DNA from: a candidate division WOR-3 bacterium
GTDB taxonomy: Bacteria; Hydrothermota; Tepidihabitantia; Tepidihabitantales; Tepidihabitantaceae
NCBI GenBank assembly: GCA_024653355.1
Contig: JANLFQ010000003.1
Coordinates: 138,944-202,943, forward strand
Length of the DNA stretch: 64,000 bases
Reading direction: 5' to 3'
The position numbers and the translations under genes were made by a program. Positions 1 to 8,180 of this stretch are shown here, piece after piece. The notes beneath the pieces are model-generated. The model saw nothing but the letters and a program-made list of their open reading frames with translations, did not search any database and was not told where the DNA came from. Positions within the stretch are counted from its first letter, which is position 1. Every line of letters starts with the position of its first letter.

Positions 1-409
1 CCAGGCGAGGCACAAGCACCAGTTGCCTGGTGTCAAGGCGGGTGGCGGAAACTTGAACCTCGCGCTCGAATCGTGCCCGTTCCGCGGTGACCTTGACTTC
101 GCCCACCGGGACCGGTTCGGGTTTGAGTTCAAGATTCAGGGTTAAAACCTTTCCGCTCCGCACCGTAACCTGTTTTATCAAACTTCGGTAGCCGATAAAT
201 GACACCTCAAGTTGATACTCACCCTCGGGTATCTCACCAAGGTAAAAGTAGCCCTTAGAGTTGGTGATATTGCCGATGCCGGTGTTCTTTAATTCAACAT
301 TGGCATAGCCGAGCGGTTCGCCGGTGGATTCGTCTTTAACAAAGCCGTTGATGGCGCCGGTACCGCCCGAAGAAAGGTTAAAAACAAGCGTGAGTACCAA
401 GAACAGCAT
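1..409 (-). CDS. TonB-dependent receptor, N-terminal part (cut by window edge)
   Basis: Reading the minus strand from ATG at 409 gives an open frame that runs off the window edge. It begins with a hydrophobic signal-like stretch (LFLVLTLVFNL). A carboxypeptidase-regulatory-like beta-sandwich follows (GAINGFVKDESTGEPLGYANV, then KGYFYLGEIPEGEY and FIGYRS). After that comes a segment like the start of a plug domain (VGEVKVTAERARFER). This order is typical of SusC-like or TonB-dependent outer-membrane receptors of the FCB group, which import oligomers or metal chelates. An in-frame GTG at 430 would add seven residues including a lysine, giving the signal peptide a charged n-region. Neither start has a clear ribosome site. 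It follows the Fe-S flavoprotein gene by under 30 bases on the same strand, so the two are probably co-transcribed. The barrel, and hence the substrate class, lies outside the window. Confidence 0.8.
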   Translation of the reverse strand, partial: MLFLVLTLVFNLSSGGTGAINGFVKDESTGEPLGYANVELKNTGIGNITNSKGYFYLGEIPEGEYQLEVSFIGYRSLIKQVTVRSGKVLTLNLELKPEPVPVGEVKVTAERARFEREVQVSATRLDTRQLVLVPRL

Positions 410-438
410 TTTTATCGAGAAGAGCGGCACCCGGGTTG

Positions 439-1014
439 CTACTTGATTAATGCGGCACGCAGTTCCTTGCCAAACCGCTGGGCTTCGGCGGCGATTGTTT
501 GGTTTTTCTTCAACTGCTGGGGGCGGGAGCAGTTGGTGGCAACAAACTGCCCGAGGTAATCAACTTTGCCGAACTCTGCCAGCCGGCGAAACATTTCAAC
601 CGCCAGGTCGGCACCGTCAAAATGGTCGCCACCGGCGGTTAAAACAACCGCCCATTTACTACCTTTCAGGAGGTTTTCGCCGTTCAGGAGGGCGAAACAG
701 CGGTCAACCACCGCCTTGAGCTGGCTGGTAACACCCCAGCAGAAAATCGGGCTGGTCCAGATGATTAAATCACTATCTATCATCAGGTCATAAACTTCAA
801 GCATATCGTCTTCCTGCTGACAGCCGGCGGTGTGCTTGTAGTCGATACAGCCTTCGCACTCCTGACAGCCGTTGATGTTTAAATCGCACACCCGGAGTCG
901 ATTGATTTCGTACCCCTTTTTACCTAATCCTTTTAAAACCCAGTCGGTGACAATTTCGGTGTTACCACGCCGCGGGCTGCCTTCAAGCACTAAAATCTTT
1001 TTCTTCGCAGTCAT
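439..1014 (-). CDS. Iron-sulfur flavoprotein, NADPH-dependent FMN reductase family
   Basis: The 191-residue flavodoxin-fold protein starts with the FMN phosphate-binding motif GSPRRGNTE (residues 12-20) and has the TSPIFCWG flavin loop. A compact cysteine cluster (C50, C53, C56, C65) matches the CX2CX2CX(5-8)C arrangement of Isf-type iron-sulfur flavoproteins, which bind FMN plus a 4Fe-4S cluster and pass electrons between ferredoxin-like donors and oxidants. The start ATG is preceded by GGAGG 7-8 bases upstream, and a sigma-70-like promoter lies about 30 bases further up, so this gene has an ordinary leader. It is followed closely by the TonB-receptor gene. A second member of the family lies at 24584-25174. 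The physiological partner cannot be read from the sequence. Confidence 0.85.
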   Translation of the reverse strand: MTAKKKILVLEGSPRRGNTEIVTDWVLKGLGKKGYEINRLRVCDLNINGCQECEGCIDYKHTAGCQQEDDMLEVYDLMIDSDLIIWTSPIFCWGVTSQLKAVVDRCFALLNGENLLKGSKWAVVLTAGGDHFDGADLAVEMFRRLAEFGKVDYLGQFVATNCSRPQQLKKNQTIAAEAQRFGKELRAALIK

Positions 1015-1044
1015 AATTGGTTTCCTCCATTAAATTTGTTATAA

Positions 1045-1073
1045 ATTATCTCTGTGCTATTTTTTCCTGTCAA
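1045..1073 (-). promoter_or_regulatory. Promoter of the Fe-S flavoprotein gene
   Basis: On the minus strand, TTGACA (1073-1068) is followed after 17 bases by GATAAT (1050-1045). The ATG at 1014 is about 30 bases further and has GGAGG in front of it, so the predicted mRNA carries a normal leader. It is a useful contrast to the leaderless promoters elsewhere in the window. Confidence 0.6.
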
Positions 1074-1098
1074 GGAAAACGGCTGTTCGTTGCACGAT

Positions 1099-1656
1099 TT
1101 ATTTCGGGGCCGAGTTCCAGAAGGCAATTTCCTCAATGGGTTTGCGCTTCGGCGTACGGGGTTTTAGTTCTTCTGCCGGATAGCCAACCGCAATCAGGGC
1201 AACCGCACGATATTTCGAACCAAGCCCGAGGTGTTTTAAAAGTGCCCGGGTGTCAAACCAGCCAATCCAGCAGGTACCCAACCCCTGTTCCGCTGCAGCA
1301 AGGACAAAGTGCTCTCCGGCAATTCCGGCGTCGATAAACTGAAACGGTGTTCCGGCAGCACCGCCGCCCAAGCGGTTAATTACAAAACTTTCTTTCAATA
1401 GCAGTGCGACGAGGACCGGTGCCCGGGCAAAATGTTTTGATACAGCGAAGACCCCTTTAAATACAGCCTCAGCCAGTGCCTGTTTTTTCGCCGGGTCGTC
1501 AAAAACTAAAAAACGCCAGGGTTGACCGTTGTCGGCTGAGGGCGCAAGGCGGGCGGCTTCAAGGCACAGTTCTAACTTTTCTTTCTCAACCGGTTGTTCG
1601 CGGAACTTTCGCACCGAACGGCGCATAAGGCAGAGGTTTAAGAATGCGCTTTCCAT
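1099..1656 (-). CDS. Nitroreductase family FMN oxidoreductase
   Basis: This is a 185-residue nitroreductase-fold protein. It shows the N-terminal FMN-binding RRSVRKF, the central LAPSADNGQPWRFLVF loop and the C-terminal GLGTCWIGWF motif, all in the order usual for the family. Members reduce nitroaromatics, quinones or flavins with NAD(P)H, or act in cofactor chemistry, so the substrate is not predictable. The frame is open further upstream, but I chose ATG at 1656 for two reasons: family members start about 10 residues before the RRS motif, and a promoter (TTGACT, 17 bases, TAACAT) ends 7 bases before this ATG. That leaves no room for a longer leader or N-terminus. It is divergent from polA. 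Confidence 0.85.
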   Translation of the reverse strand: MESAFLNLCLMRRSVRKFREQPVEKEKLELCLEAARLAPSADNGQPWRFLVFDDPAKKQALAEAVFKGVFAVSKHFARAPVLVALLLKESFVINRLGGGAAGTPFQFIDAGIAGEHFVLAAAEQGLGTCWIGWFDTRALLKHLGLGSKYRAVALIAVGYPAEELKPRTPKRKPIEEIAFWNSAPK

Positions 1657-1663
1657 CAAAAAG

Positions 1664-1692
1664 ATGTTAAGGAAGGCAAACGCTGAAGTCAA
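1664..1692 (-). promoter_or_regulatory. Leaderless-type promoter of the nitroreductase gene
   Basis: On the minus strand TTGACT (1692-1687), a 17-base spacer and TAACAT (1669-1664) are followed by only 7 bases before ATG at 1656. A transcript starting about 7 bases after the -10 box would begin at the start codon. Confidence 0.55.
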
Positions 1693-1781
1693 TGAGAACA
1701 CAGCACCCGAGGCCAGCAAGAGTTAGATAGATTAGAAGTACGGCGGCGGCGTGGTCTGACTTTTGGCGACGATGCCGATTC

Positions 1782-1809
1782 TTGTCTTTTGTTTCATCAA
1801 GGATATACT
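1782..1809 (+). promoter_or_regulatory. Leaderless-type promoter of polA
   Basis: TTGTCT (1782-1787), a 16-base spacer and TATACT (1804-1809) are followed by 8 bases and the GTG start at 1818. The predicted transcription start falls at or next to the start codon. Confidence 0.6.
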
Positions 1810-1817
1810 GATGAGTT

Positions 1818-4322
1818 GTGAAACGGCTTGTCCTGATCGATGGTCATTCGGTGTTGTACCGGAGTTTTTTTGCTTTTATCCGGAATCCGTTGCGAAATTC
1901 CCGGGGCGAAAATACCTCAGCACCGTTTGGGTTTGCCAATACCATCCGCAAGGTGATTAAAGAGTTGAAACCGGACTTTTGTGCGGTTGTTTTTGATGCG
2001 CCGGGGAAAACCTTCCGGGAGGAACTTTTTGCCGATTACAAGGCGCAGCGGCCTAAAGTTCCGGACGAACTGAAAGCCTCAATTCCTGTGGTTAAGGAGA
2101 TGGTACAGGCGTGGGGGGTTAAAGTTTTTGAGGTGCCGGGGGTGGAGGCGGATGATGTTATTGGCACGCTCGCCGAGCAGGGCAAAAGTGAGGGAATAGA
2201 GGTTGTCGTCGTAAGTTCGGATAAAGATATGCTTCAGTTGGTGACGGAAGGAGTTAAGGTCTACGACCCGTGGAAGGAGTTTTTTTTCACTCCGGTGGAG
2301 GTCAAGGAGAAACTGGGTGTGAATCCCGAACAGGTACCCGAATTTTTAGCCCTTGCCGGTGATACGGTTGACAATATTCCGGGTGTACCGGGAATCGGAC
2401 CGAAACGGGCACTCGATATCTTATTAAAGTACGGCGGATTGGAAGAAGCACTAAAGCGGGATGAGCGGTTGAAGGGTTATCAGGATGTGATAAAGACAAG
2501 TAAACAACTGGCGGTTATCAAACGGGATGCACCGATCGCAGTGCGCTGGGACGATTTGAGGATAAAGGATGTAGACCGCGAAAGACTGATGGAGATTTAT
2601 CGCCGTCTCGAGTTTAGTTCTCTTCTGAAGGAGTTGGCGATTGATGAAGGCGCCAACGAAGAGGGGTTTAAAGATTTGAAAGTTGTTGAGTTTGGTTTCA
2701 GGGAACTGGAACAAATTTTTGGCGAGGGAGTTTTGGGGGTGTATTACGAACGGGATAAGGGGCTCTGGATTTACGGCCGTAACGAAACGGCGCTGTGCGT
2801 GCCGATGCAGGAGATAGAATTGTTGTTGCGATTGAGTAGGTCGAAAGGTGCAATCTATGCCGGGTTCGAGATGAAGCAGGTTGTGAAAGAGCTGATGAAG
2901 ATGGGTATTGATGAGTGGACAGATATTTTTGATGTGGGTGTGGGTGCGTGGCTTGTGGACCCAAATCGGAAACGGTTCGAGTTGAGTGATGTGAGTGCCC
3001 AGATTTTGGGGCGTGCGTTCCGGGCTGAGGGCGGAGCAGAAAAGGCGGCACTGGCTTATCAGATTTATCGGGCGCTACTACCGCAAATCCAGGCGCTGGG
3101 TTTAGAACCGGTTGCCCAAAAACTAGAGATGCCGCTGATTTTTGTGCTTGCCCGGATGGAGCGTCGGGGGGTCAAGATTGACATAAAGTTCCTTGCCGAA
3201 CTGGAGGATGAGCTGGTTGCAGAACAGAACAGGGTCGAGAAAAAGATTCACGACTGCGCGGGGGTCGTATTTAATGTTGGTTCCCCGAAACAGTTAGCGC
3301 AGGTTCTTTTCGAACGGTTGAAACTGCCCCGGGGCAGGCGAACCAAAACCGGCTACTCTACCAGTTCTGATGTTCTCATCGAACTGGTTGATGCACATCC
3401 AATTGTTAAGGAGGTTTTGCGTTATCGGGAACTGGACAAATTAATCTCTACCTATCTTAAACCCCTGCGGGAAGTGGCAGAGAAAAGCACCCAGCGGGTA
3501 TACACCAATTTTAACCAGACGGGAACAAGTACTGGTCGGCTGTCCAGTTCCGAGCCCAATTTGCAAAATATTCCGATTCGGGGTGAACTGGGAAGGAAGG
3601 TGCGGCGGGCGTTTATTGCTGATGATGGGATGGTGTTAATCTCCGCCGATTACTCTCAAATTGAGTTGCGAATTCTGGCACATTTTACTGAAGATGAACG
3701 CTTGATTGAACTGTTTGAACAGGGGAAGGATATTCACGCCGCAACGGCAGCGGCGATTCTTCGTATACCGCTCGATGCGGTAACCGAGGAACATCGTCGG
3801 ATTGCAAAGATGGTAAACTATGGAATTATATATGGGATGGGGGATTGGGGTCTTTCGTCACGGATGGATATTCCGGTTGAACAGGCGCGGGCGTTTATTG
3901 AAGAGTATTACCGTAATTTCCCCGGTGTAGCGAAGTGGCGGGAGCGGGCGTTTGCCGAGGCGAGGTCTCAGGGGTTTGTGCGCACAATTGCCGGCCGCAT
4001 CAGACCGGTGCCCGGAGTGATGAGTTCAGACCGGCAAACGGTTGAGGCGGCACAACGAGCGGCGCTAAACGCTCCGATGCAGGGGTCAGCAGCCGATATT
4101 ATGAAGAAAGCGATGATTGCCATTGACCAACGGATGCGGGAGCAAGGTTTTAAGGGGGGAATTGTTATTCAGATTCACGACGAACTGGTTGTCGAAGTGG
4201 AGGAGGCGCGGGTTGATGAAGCAAAAGAGATTGTGAAGGGAGAGATGGAGGGTGCCTGGCGGCTGCGGGTACCGCTGGTTGTGGAATTGGGGGTTGGGCA
4301 GAATTGGGGGGAGGCGCATTAA
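1818..4322 (+). CDS. polA: DNA polymerase I, 5' nuclease active, proofreading domain degenerate
   Basis: The 834-residue Pol I fills gaps and removes RNA primers during replication and repair. The N-terminal 5' nuclease is intact: DGHSVLYRSFF at the start, EADD, SSDKDML, and the helix-hairpin-helix GDTVDNIPGVPGIGPK. The middle domain (about 290-450) keeps its position but has lost all three 3'-5' exonuclease motifs. There is no DxE near GVYYERD, no NxxxD near GFEMKQVV, and no YxxxD near ALAYQIY. The polymerase domain has motif A (SADYSQIELR), the O-helix (RRIAKMVNYGIIYG) and motif C (IQIHDELVVE). The O-helix has Tyr where E. coli has Phe762, a residue known to relax discrimination against dideoxynucleotides. 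Size and domain state resemble Thermus Pol I. The GTG start is fixed by VLIDGHSVLYR and by the promoter just upstream. The stop codon directly abuts wecB. Confidence 0.97.
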   Translation: MKRLVLIDGHSVLYRSFFAFIRNPLRNSRGENTSAPFGFANTIRKVIKELKPDFCAVVFDAPGKTFREELFADYKAQRPKVPDELKASIPVVKEMVQAWGVKVFEVPGVEADDVIGTLAEQGKSEGIEVVVVSSDKDMLQLVTEGVKVYDPWKEFFFTPVEVKEKLGVNPEQVPEFLALAGDTVDNIPGVPGIGPKRALDILLKYGGLEEALKRDERLKGYQDVIKTSKQLAVIKRDAPIAVRWDDLRIKDVDRERLMEIYRRLEFSSLLKELAIDEGANEEGFKDLKVVEFGFRELEQIFGEGVLGVYYERDKGLWIYGRNETALCVPMQEIELLLRLSRSKGAIYAGFEMKQVVKELMKMGIDEWTDIFDVGVGAWLVDPNRKRFELSDVSAQILGRAFRAEGGAEKAALAYQIYRALLPQIQALGLEPVAQKLEMPLIFVLARMERRGVKIDIKFLAELEDELVAEQNRVEKKIHDCAGVVFNVGSPKQLAQVLFERLKLPRGRRTKTGYSTSSDVLIELVDAHPIVKEVLRYRELDKLISTYLKPLREVAEKSTQRVYTNFNQTGTSTGRLSSSEPNLQNIPIRGELGRKVRRAFIADDGMVLISADYSQIELRILAHFTEDERLIELFEQGKDIHAATAAAILRIPLDAVTEEHRRIAKMVNYGIIYGMGDWGLSSRMDIPVEQARAFIEEYYRNFPGVAKWRERAFAEARSQGFVRTIAGRIRPVPGVMSSDRQTVEAAQRAALNAPMQGSAADIMKKAMIAIDQRMREQGFKGGIVIQIHDELVVEVEEARVDEAKEIVKGEMEGAWRLRVPLVVELGVGQNWGEAH

Positions 4323-5438
4323 ATGGGACCGCATAAGGTGCTTTTTGTGTTCGGGACCAGGCCGGAAGCGATTAAAATGGCACCGGTGATACAGGAGTTA
4401 AAAAGGTTCAAAAGTTTATTCCGAACATCGGTGGTGGTTACGGCACAACACCGGGAGATACTTGACCGGGTTCTGAAAATTTTTGGTATCAAACCCGATT
4501 ACGACCTCGGTGTAATGAAAGAAAATCAGAGTCTAACCGATGTGACGGTGCGGGTGTTGCGACGGCTGGAGCCGGTTTTAAGGAAGGAAAGACCTGATTT
4601 GGTGATGGTTCAGGGCGATGCCACAAGTGCATTTGCCGCGGCACTTGCCGCTTATTATCAGAAAATACCGGTTGGCCACATCGAGGCGGGATTGCGTACC
4701 CGGGACAAGTATGCTCCGTTTCCTGAAGAGGTTAATCGGCGATTTATTACCACGGTTGCTGATTTCCATTTCGCCCCAACCGAGTGGGCACGGGAAAATC
4801 TTTTACAGGAAGGGGTTGACCCGCACCGTATCTATGTAACGGGCAATACGGTGATTGATGCCCTGTACTGGATTCGAAAAAAGCAAAAACGGAAGAGCCA
4901 GCGGGAAAGCAAACTACGGGTTTTACTCCTGACATTGCATCGGCGGGAGAGTTTTGGGAAGCCTTTGATGGCAATATGTCGGGCGATTTTGGCGTTAATA
5001 AAGCGGAATCCGGACATTGAAGTAATTTATCCGGTTCACCCCAACCCTAATGTTCGGCAACCAGTTAAGGCGCTATTAGGGGGAAGGGAAAGAATTCATT
5101 TGGTGGCACCGCTGGACTATCCAGATTTTGTGCGTGTTCTGGAGCGTTGTTACCTCGTGCTCACCGATTCCGGCGGTGTTACCGAGGAAGCACCTGCCCT
5201 TGGCAAACCGGTGCTGATATTAAGAGAAAAAACGGAAAGGCCTGAGGCGGTTAGGGCTGGAGTTGCAAAACTGGTCGGAATCGAGCCGAAAACGGTCGTT
5301 AATGAAACAGAGAGATTGTTGCGTCACCCGCTTGCCTATCGGCGGATGCAGGGAAAGGGTAGCCCGTATGGCGATGGCAAGGCAGCCCAAAGAATACGAA
5401 GGTTGCTTTTAAAGGTGTTGCCACAGGTTGACAAGTAA
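4323..5438 (+). CDS. wecB: UDP-N-acetylglucosamine 2-epimerase (non-hydrolysing)
   Basis: The enzyme interconverts UDP-GlcNAc and UDP-ManNAc, supplying ManNAc or ManNAcA for surface polysaccharide. The 371-residue length is standard. Visible family motifs are FGTRPEAIKMAPVI at the N-terminus, GHIEAGLRT, PFPEEVNRR, TGNTVIDAL, the HRRESFG variant of HRREN, and LTDSGGVTEEAPALGKPVL for UDP binding. The ATG follows the polA stop with no gap, and GGGGAGG at 4307-4313 can serve as ribosome site inside the end of polA. It opens the polysaccharide locus functionally, although it is transcribed with polA. The -35 box of the next promoter lies in its last codons. Confidence 0.95.
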   Translation: MGPHKVLFVFGTRPEAIKMAPVIQELKRFKSLFRTSVVVTAQHREILDRVLKIFGIKPDYDLGVMKENQSLTDVTVRVLRRLEPVLRKERPDLVMVQGDATSAFAAALAAYYQKIPVGHIEAGLRTRDKYAPFPEEVNRRFITTVADFHFAPTEWARENLLQEGVDPHRIYVTGNTVIDALYWIRKKQKRKSQRESKLRVLLLTLHRRESFGKPLMAICRAILALIKRNPDIEVIYPVHPNPNVRQPVKALLGGRERIHLVAPLDYPDFVRVLERCYLVLTDSGGVTEEAPALGKPVLILREKTERPEAVRAGVAKLVGIEPKTVVNETERLLRHPLAYRRMQGKGSPYGDGKAAQRIRRLLLKVLPQVDK

Positions 5439-5455
5439 ACCTCTTTTCTTACACT
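5428..5455 (+). promoter_or_regulatory. Leaderless-type promoter of the Wzz-like gene
   Basis: TTGACA (5428-5433, inside the end of wecB), a 16-base spacer and TACACT (5450-5455) are followed by 6 bases and GTG at 5462. The predicted start of transcription coincides with the GTG. Confidence 0.65.
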
Positions 5456-5461
5456 TCATCT

Positions 5462-6691
5462 GTGAACAAACTGGTTAACTATTTGAGCGTCATTGTTAAG
5501 TGGCGCAAAATCATACTCCTTAACACCCTCGCAATAACGGTGCTGGTGATGGCACTCTCGTTTGTAATTCCCCGTCGATTTACCGCTATCGCCCAGTTGT
5601 TGCCTCCAAGTGAAGAAGGGGATATGTTTGGGCTTACAAGTATTCTTGGTGGCGGATTGAGTACTAGTTTGAGCAAACTGCGGGTTGGTGGGCTTGGTGG
5701 GGCGCCGACCGCTTCGGAACTGATGGCTGGTATCCTTGTAAGTCGCTCGATTATGGACCGTGTGGCGGAGAAGTGCAGTATCGCATATTACTACCGGATA
5801 AAGCCAACCAAGACTGAGGAGGTTCGTAAACAGCTCAAGGGGATGACCAAAATCGGTGTCGGGGATGAAGGGATTGTGCGAATTACCGTTGAAGCCAAAA
5901 CACCATCTTTGGCGGCAAAGGTTGCTAACTCCTATATCGCAGAACTGGACAGTTTTCTGCGGACTTCAAACATCAGTCGGGGTCGAAATATGAGGGTGTT
6001 TTTAGAGCGAAGATTAGCCCAGGCGGAAAGCACACTTGGGGTTGTTCAAGAGTCTTTAAAAGTTTATCAGGCGCGGCATAAGATAGTAGCGGTTGATGAC
6101 GAAACCCGCGCGGCAATAGATGCCTATGCCCGACTTAAGTCCCAGGCATATGTCAAAGAGGCCGAGCTGGAGGCGGTACGGCGGGTCGCCAGCGATGACA
6201 ACCCTTACCTGCTTTCACTGCAACGGGAGACCAGGGCATTTGAGGAGCAGTTACGCCGTCTGGAACAGGGGAATGGGAAAAGTGGTTTCGGGGTCGGGTT
6301 TGCCGTATCGTTTGCTCATCTACCGGAAGTTGGTGCCGAATTTGCCCGGCGGTACCTTAATTACCGAATTCAGGAAGAAACTTATCTGATGCTTTCCCAG
6401 CAACTGGAATATGCGAAAATTCTTGAGGCAAGGGATGCACCAACTTTGACAGTGCTTGATTATGCCGTTCCGCCCCAACGCCACAGTTTTCCCAAGCGCA
6501 GTGTCCTGACAATTGCGGCATTTGTTTTAAGTTTCTTAGCAAGTCTGATGCTGGCATTCACTACTGAATATTTTGAATATCTGCGCGGGGAAAAGCCCGA
6601 TGAATATCAAAAATGGAGGGAGTTGGCGCAGGAGTTGCGGCGGATGGTGGGGCGTACAAAAGGCTGGTTCCGTTCCGATAGAAAAAAGTAA
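5462..6691 (+). CDS. Wzz-like polysaccharide chain-length determinant / co-polymerase
   Basis: This 409-residue inner-membrane protein has the classic Wzz layout. There is a membrane helix near residues 17-35 (IILLNTLAITVLVMAL), a large periplasmic part with RRFTAIAQLLPPSEE and long helices rich in E, R and Q (coiled-coil-like, about 170-290), and a second membrane helix near 345-370. A basic cytoplasmic tail follows. There is no C-terminal tyrosine-kinase domain. Such proteins set the chain length of O-antigen or exopolysaccharide in Wzx/Wzy systems, and wzx-like and wzy/waaL-like genes follow directly. The start is GTG, with no ribosome-binding site and a promoter ending 6 bases upstream. 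Confidence 0.85.
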   Translation: MNKLVNYLSVIVKWRKIILLNTLAITVLVMALSFVIPRRFTAIAQLLPPSEEGDMFGLTSILGGGLSTSLSKLRVGGLGGAPTASELMAGILVSRSIMDRVAEKCSIAYYYRIKPTKTEEVRKQLKGMTKIGVGDEGIVRITVEAKTPSLAAKVANSYIAELDSFLRTSNISRGRNMRVFLERRLAQAESTLGVVQESLKVYQARHKIVAVDDETRAAIDAYARLKSQAYVKEAELEAVRRVASDDNPYLLSLQRETRAFEEQLRRLEQGNGKSGFGVGFAVSFAHLPEVGAEFARRYLNYRIQEETYLMLSQQLEYAKILEARDAPTLTVLDYAVPPQRHSFPKRSVLTIAAFVLSFLASLMLAFTTEYFEYLRGEKPDEYQKWRELAQELRRMVGRTKGWFRSDRKK

Positions 6692-6692
6692 A

Positions 6693-8177
6693 GTGGACTT
6701 ATCGACCGAGCAAAGTTTTGACCATCCGGTCAGTGCCAGCCGGCGCATAATCAAAAACACCTTCTTTCTTGCGATTGCTGATGTAGTAAATAAGGCGATG
6801 ATGTTTGTATTCTATCTTGTCGCGGCGCGCCATTTAAGTGTTGAGCAGTTCGGGGTGCTATCTTTTGCAACCACCTTTGTTACGATGTGGTCGGTTTTTT
6901 CTGACCTCGGGCTGGGTGTAGTCAGTGCCCGGGAACTTGCCCGGGACCGAATTGAAGGTCGGCGCCAGGTGAATATCGCCTTGGCAATAAAACTTGTTGC
7001 TACCCTGCTGGTCATTGGGTTAATTGTCTTGGTGGTCAATCTGATGAAACTGAACAGCGAGAAAGTCAGAGTTGTATATATTGCAACAATTTTTGTTCTC
7101 CAGACCGCTTTTACCACCTATTTTGCCAGTGTATTTCAAGGGGTAGAAAAAATGCACCTTACAACAGTCAGTCGCATTTTGCAAGCGGTGGTGCTTGTCG
7201 CAGGGGTATTTGTGTTGCGTACCGGTCCGGCACGGGTCGAAAGTTATACCTGGCTTTACGTTCTTGCCGGGCTGATTTCGGTACTTTTCGCCGCGGGTGC
7301 GGCTTATGTCCTTGTCCGCCCCAGTTTTGATTTTCATATCAAGCGCTGGTGGGGGGTGTTAAAAGAGGCGTTTCCTATTGGATTGGCGATAATTTTAGTC
7401 TCTTTCTACTACTGGAATGGAACAACATTTCTTACGAAAATGAGTGGCGATGAAGCGGTGGGTGCTTACAGTGCCGCTTTTCGGGTTGTTTGGGGTACAC
7501 TGTTCATAACCCTTTCTTTTTCGGCGAGTATCTATCCCTTTTTTTCCCGATTGTATGTATCGGAGCCGACGCGGTTAAGTGAGATTCTAAAACAGGCATT
7601 ACGGTATATTACGGTTCTTACACTCCCTGTTGGGGGGTTCGGAACCCTGCTGGCGAAACCGATCGTCTTTTTACTGTACGGGACAAAATATTCCGGTGCG
7701 GTAACACCGTTTATGATTCTGGTCTGGTGGAGTGTCGGTGCCAGTTTTAGTTCGATACTTTCTAACTATTTCATTGCGATCAATCGTGCTTCGGAAATGA
7801 CTATTCAATCGGGATTATCACTCGGGGTGAATTTACTCGGGAATGTTTTTTTAATTCCGCGATTCGGCGCAATCGGTGCGGCGGCTTCGATTACTGCCGC
7901 CGAGTTTGCCGGGGTACTTTATTTGTGGTTAAGACATTTAAGGACACCATACCGTGTTACTGTTGGCGACTATATGTCAATACTGGGCAGAGGCACAGCG
8001 GCATTAATATTGGCGATTCTGGTCGCATGGTTATTAGGGAGATACAACATCGGGGCGGCGGTTTTTACCGGCGTCGTGCTTTACGCCTTTTTTCTTATGG
8101 TTACCAGGGTCATCTCGAGACAGGATATTAAGTTTGTTCAGAGATTGATAGGGAAAAGGGTTGTGAAGGAGAGTTGA
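6693..8177 (+). CDS. Wzx-like polysaccharide flippase (MATE/MOP superfamily)
   Basis: This is an integral membrane protein of about 494 residues with roughly a dozen hydrophobic helices. It opens with RRIIKNTFFLAIADVVNKA and EQFGVLSFATTF, the usual start of polysaccharide-synthesis (Wzx/RfbX) proteins. Such proteins flip undecaprenyl-linked oligosaccharide units across the inner membrane. The frame is open well into the Wzz-like gene, but the earlier part reads as low-quality sequence. GTG at 6693, one base after the upstream stop, places the first helix at the expected distance. There is no strong ribosome site, so expression probably depends on translation coupling from the upstream gene. 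Confidence 0.88.
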   Translation: MDLSTEQSFDHPVSASRRIIKNTFFLAIADVVNKAMMFVFYLVAARHLSVEQFGVLSFATTFVTMWSVFSDLGLGVVSARELARDRIEGRRQVNIALAIKLVATLLVIGLIVLVVNLMKLNSEKVRVVYIATIFVLQTAFTTYFASVFQGVEKMHLTTVSRILQAVVLVAGVFVLRTGPARVESYTWLYVLAGLISVLFAAGAAYVLVRPSFDFHIKRWWGVLKEAFPIGLAIILVSFYYWNGTTFLTKMSGDEAVGAYSAAFRVVWGTLFITLSFSASIYPFFSRLYVSEPTRLSEILKQALRYITVLTLPVGGFGTLLAKPIVFLLYGTKYSGAVTPFMILVWWSVGASFSSILSNYFIAINRASEMTIQSGLSLGVNLLGNVFLIPRFGAIGAAASITAAEFAGVLYLWLRHLRTPYRVTVGDYMSILGRGTAALILAILVAWLLGRYNIGAAVFTGVVLYAFFLMVTRVISRQDIKFVQRLIGKRVVKES

Positions 8178-8180
8178 TTG

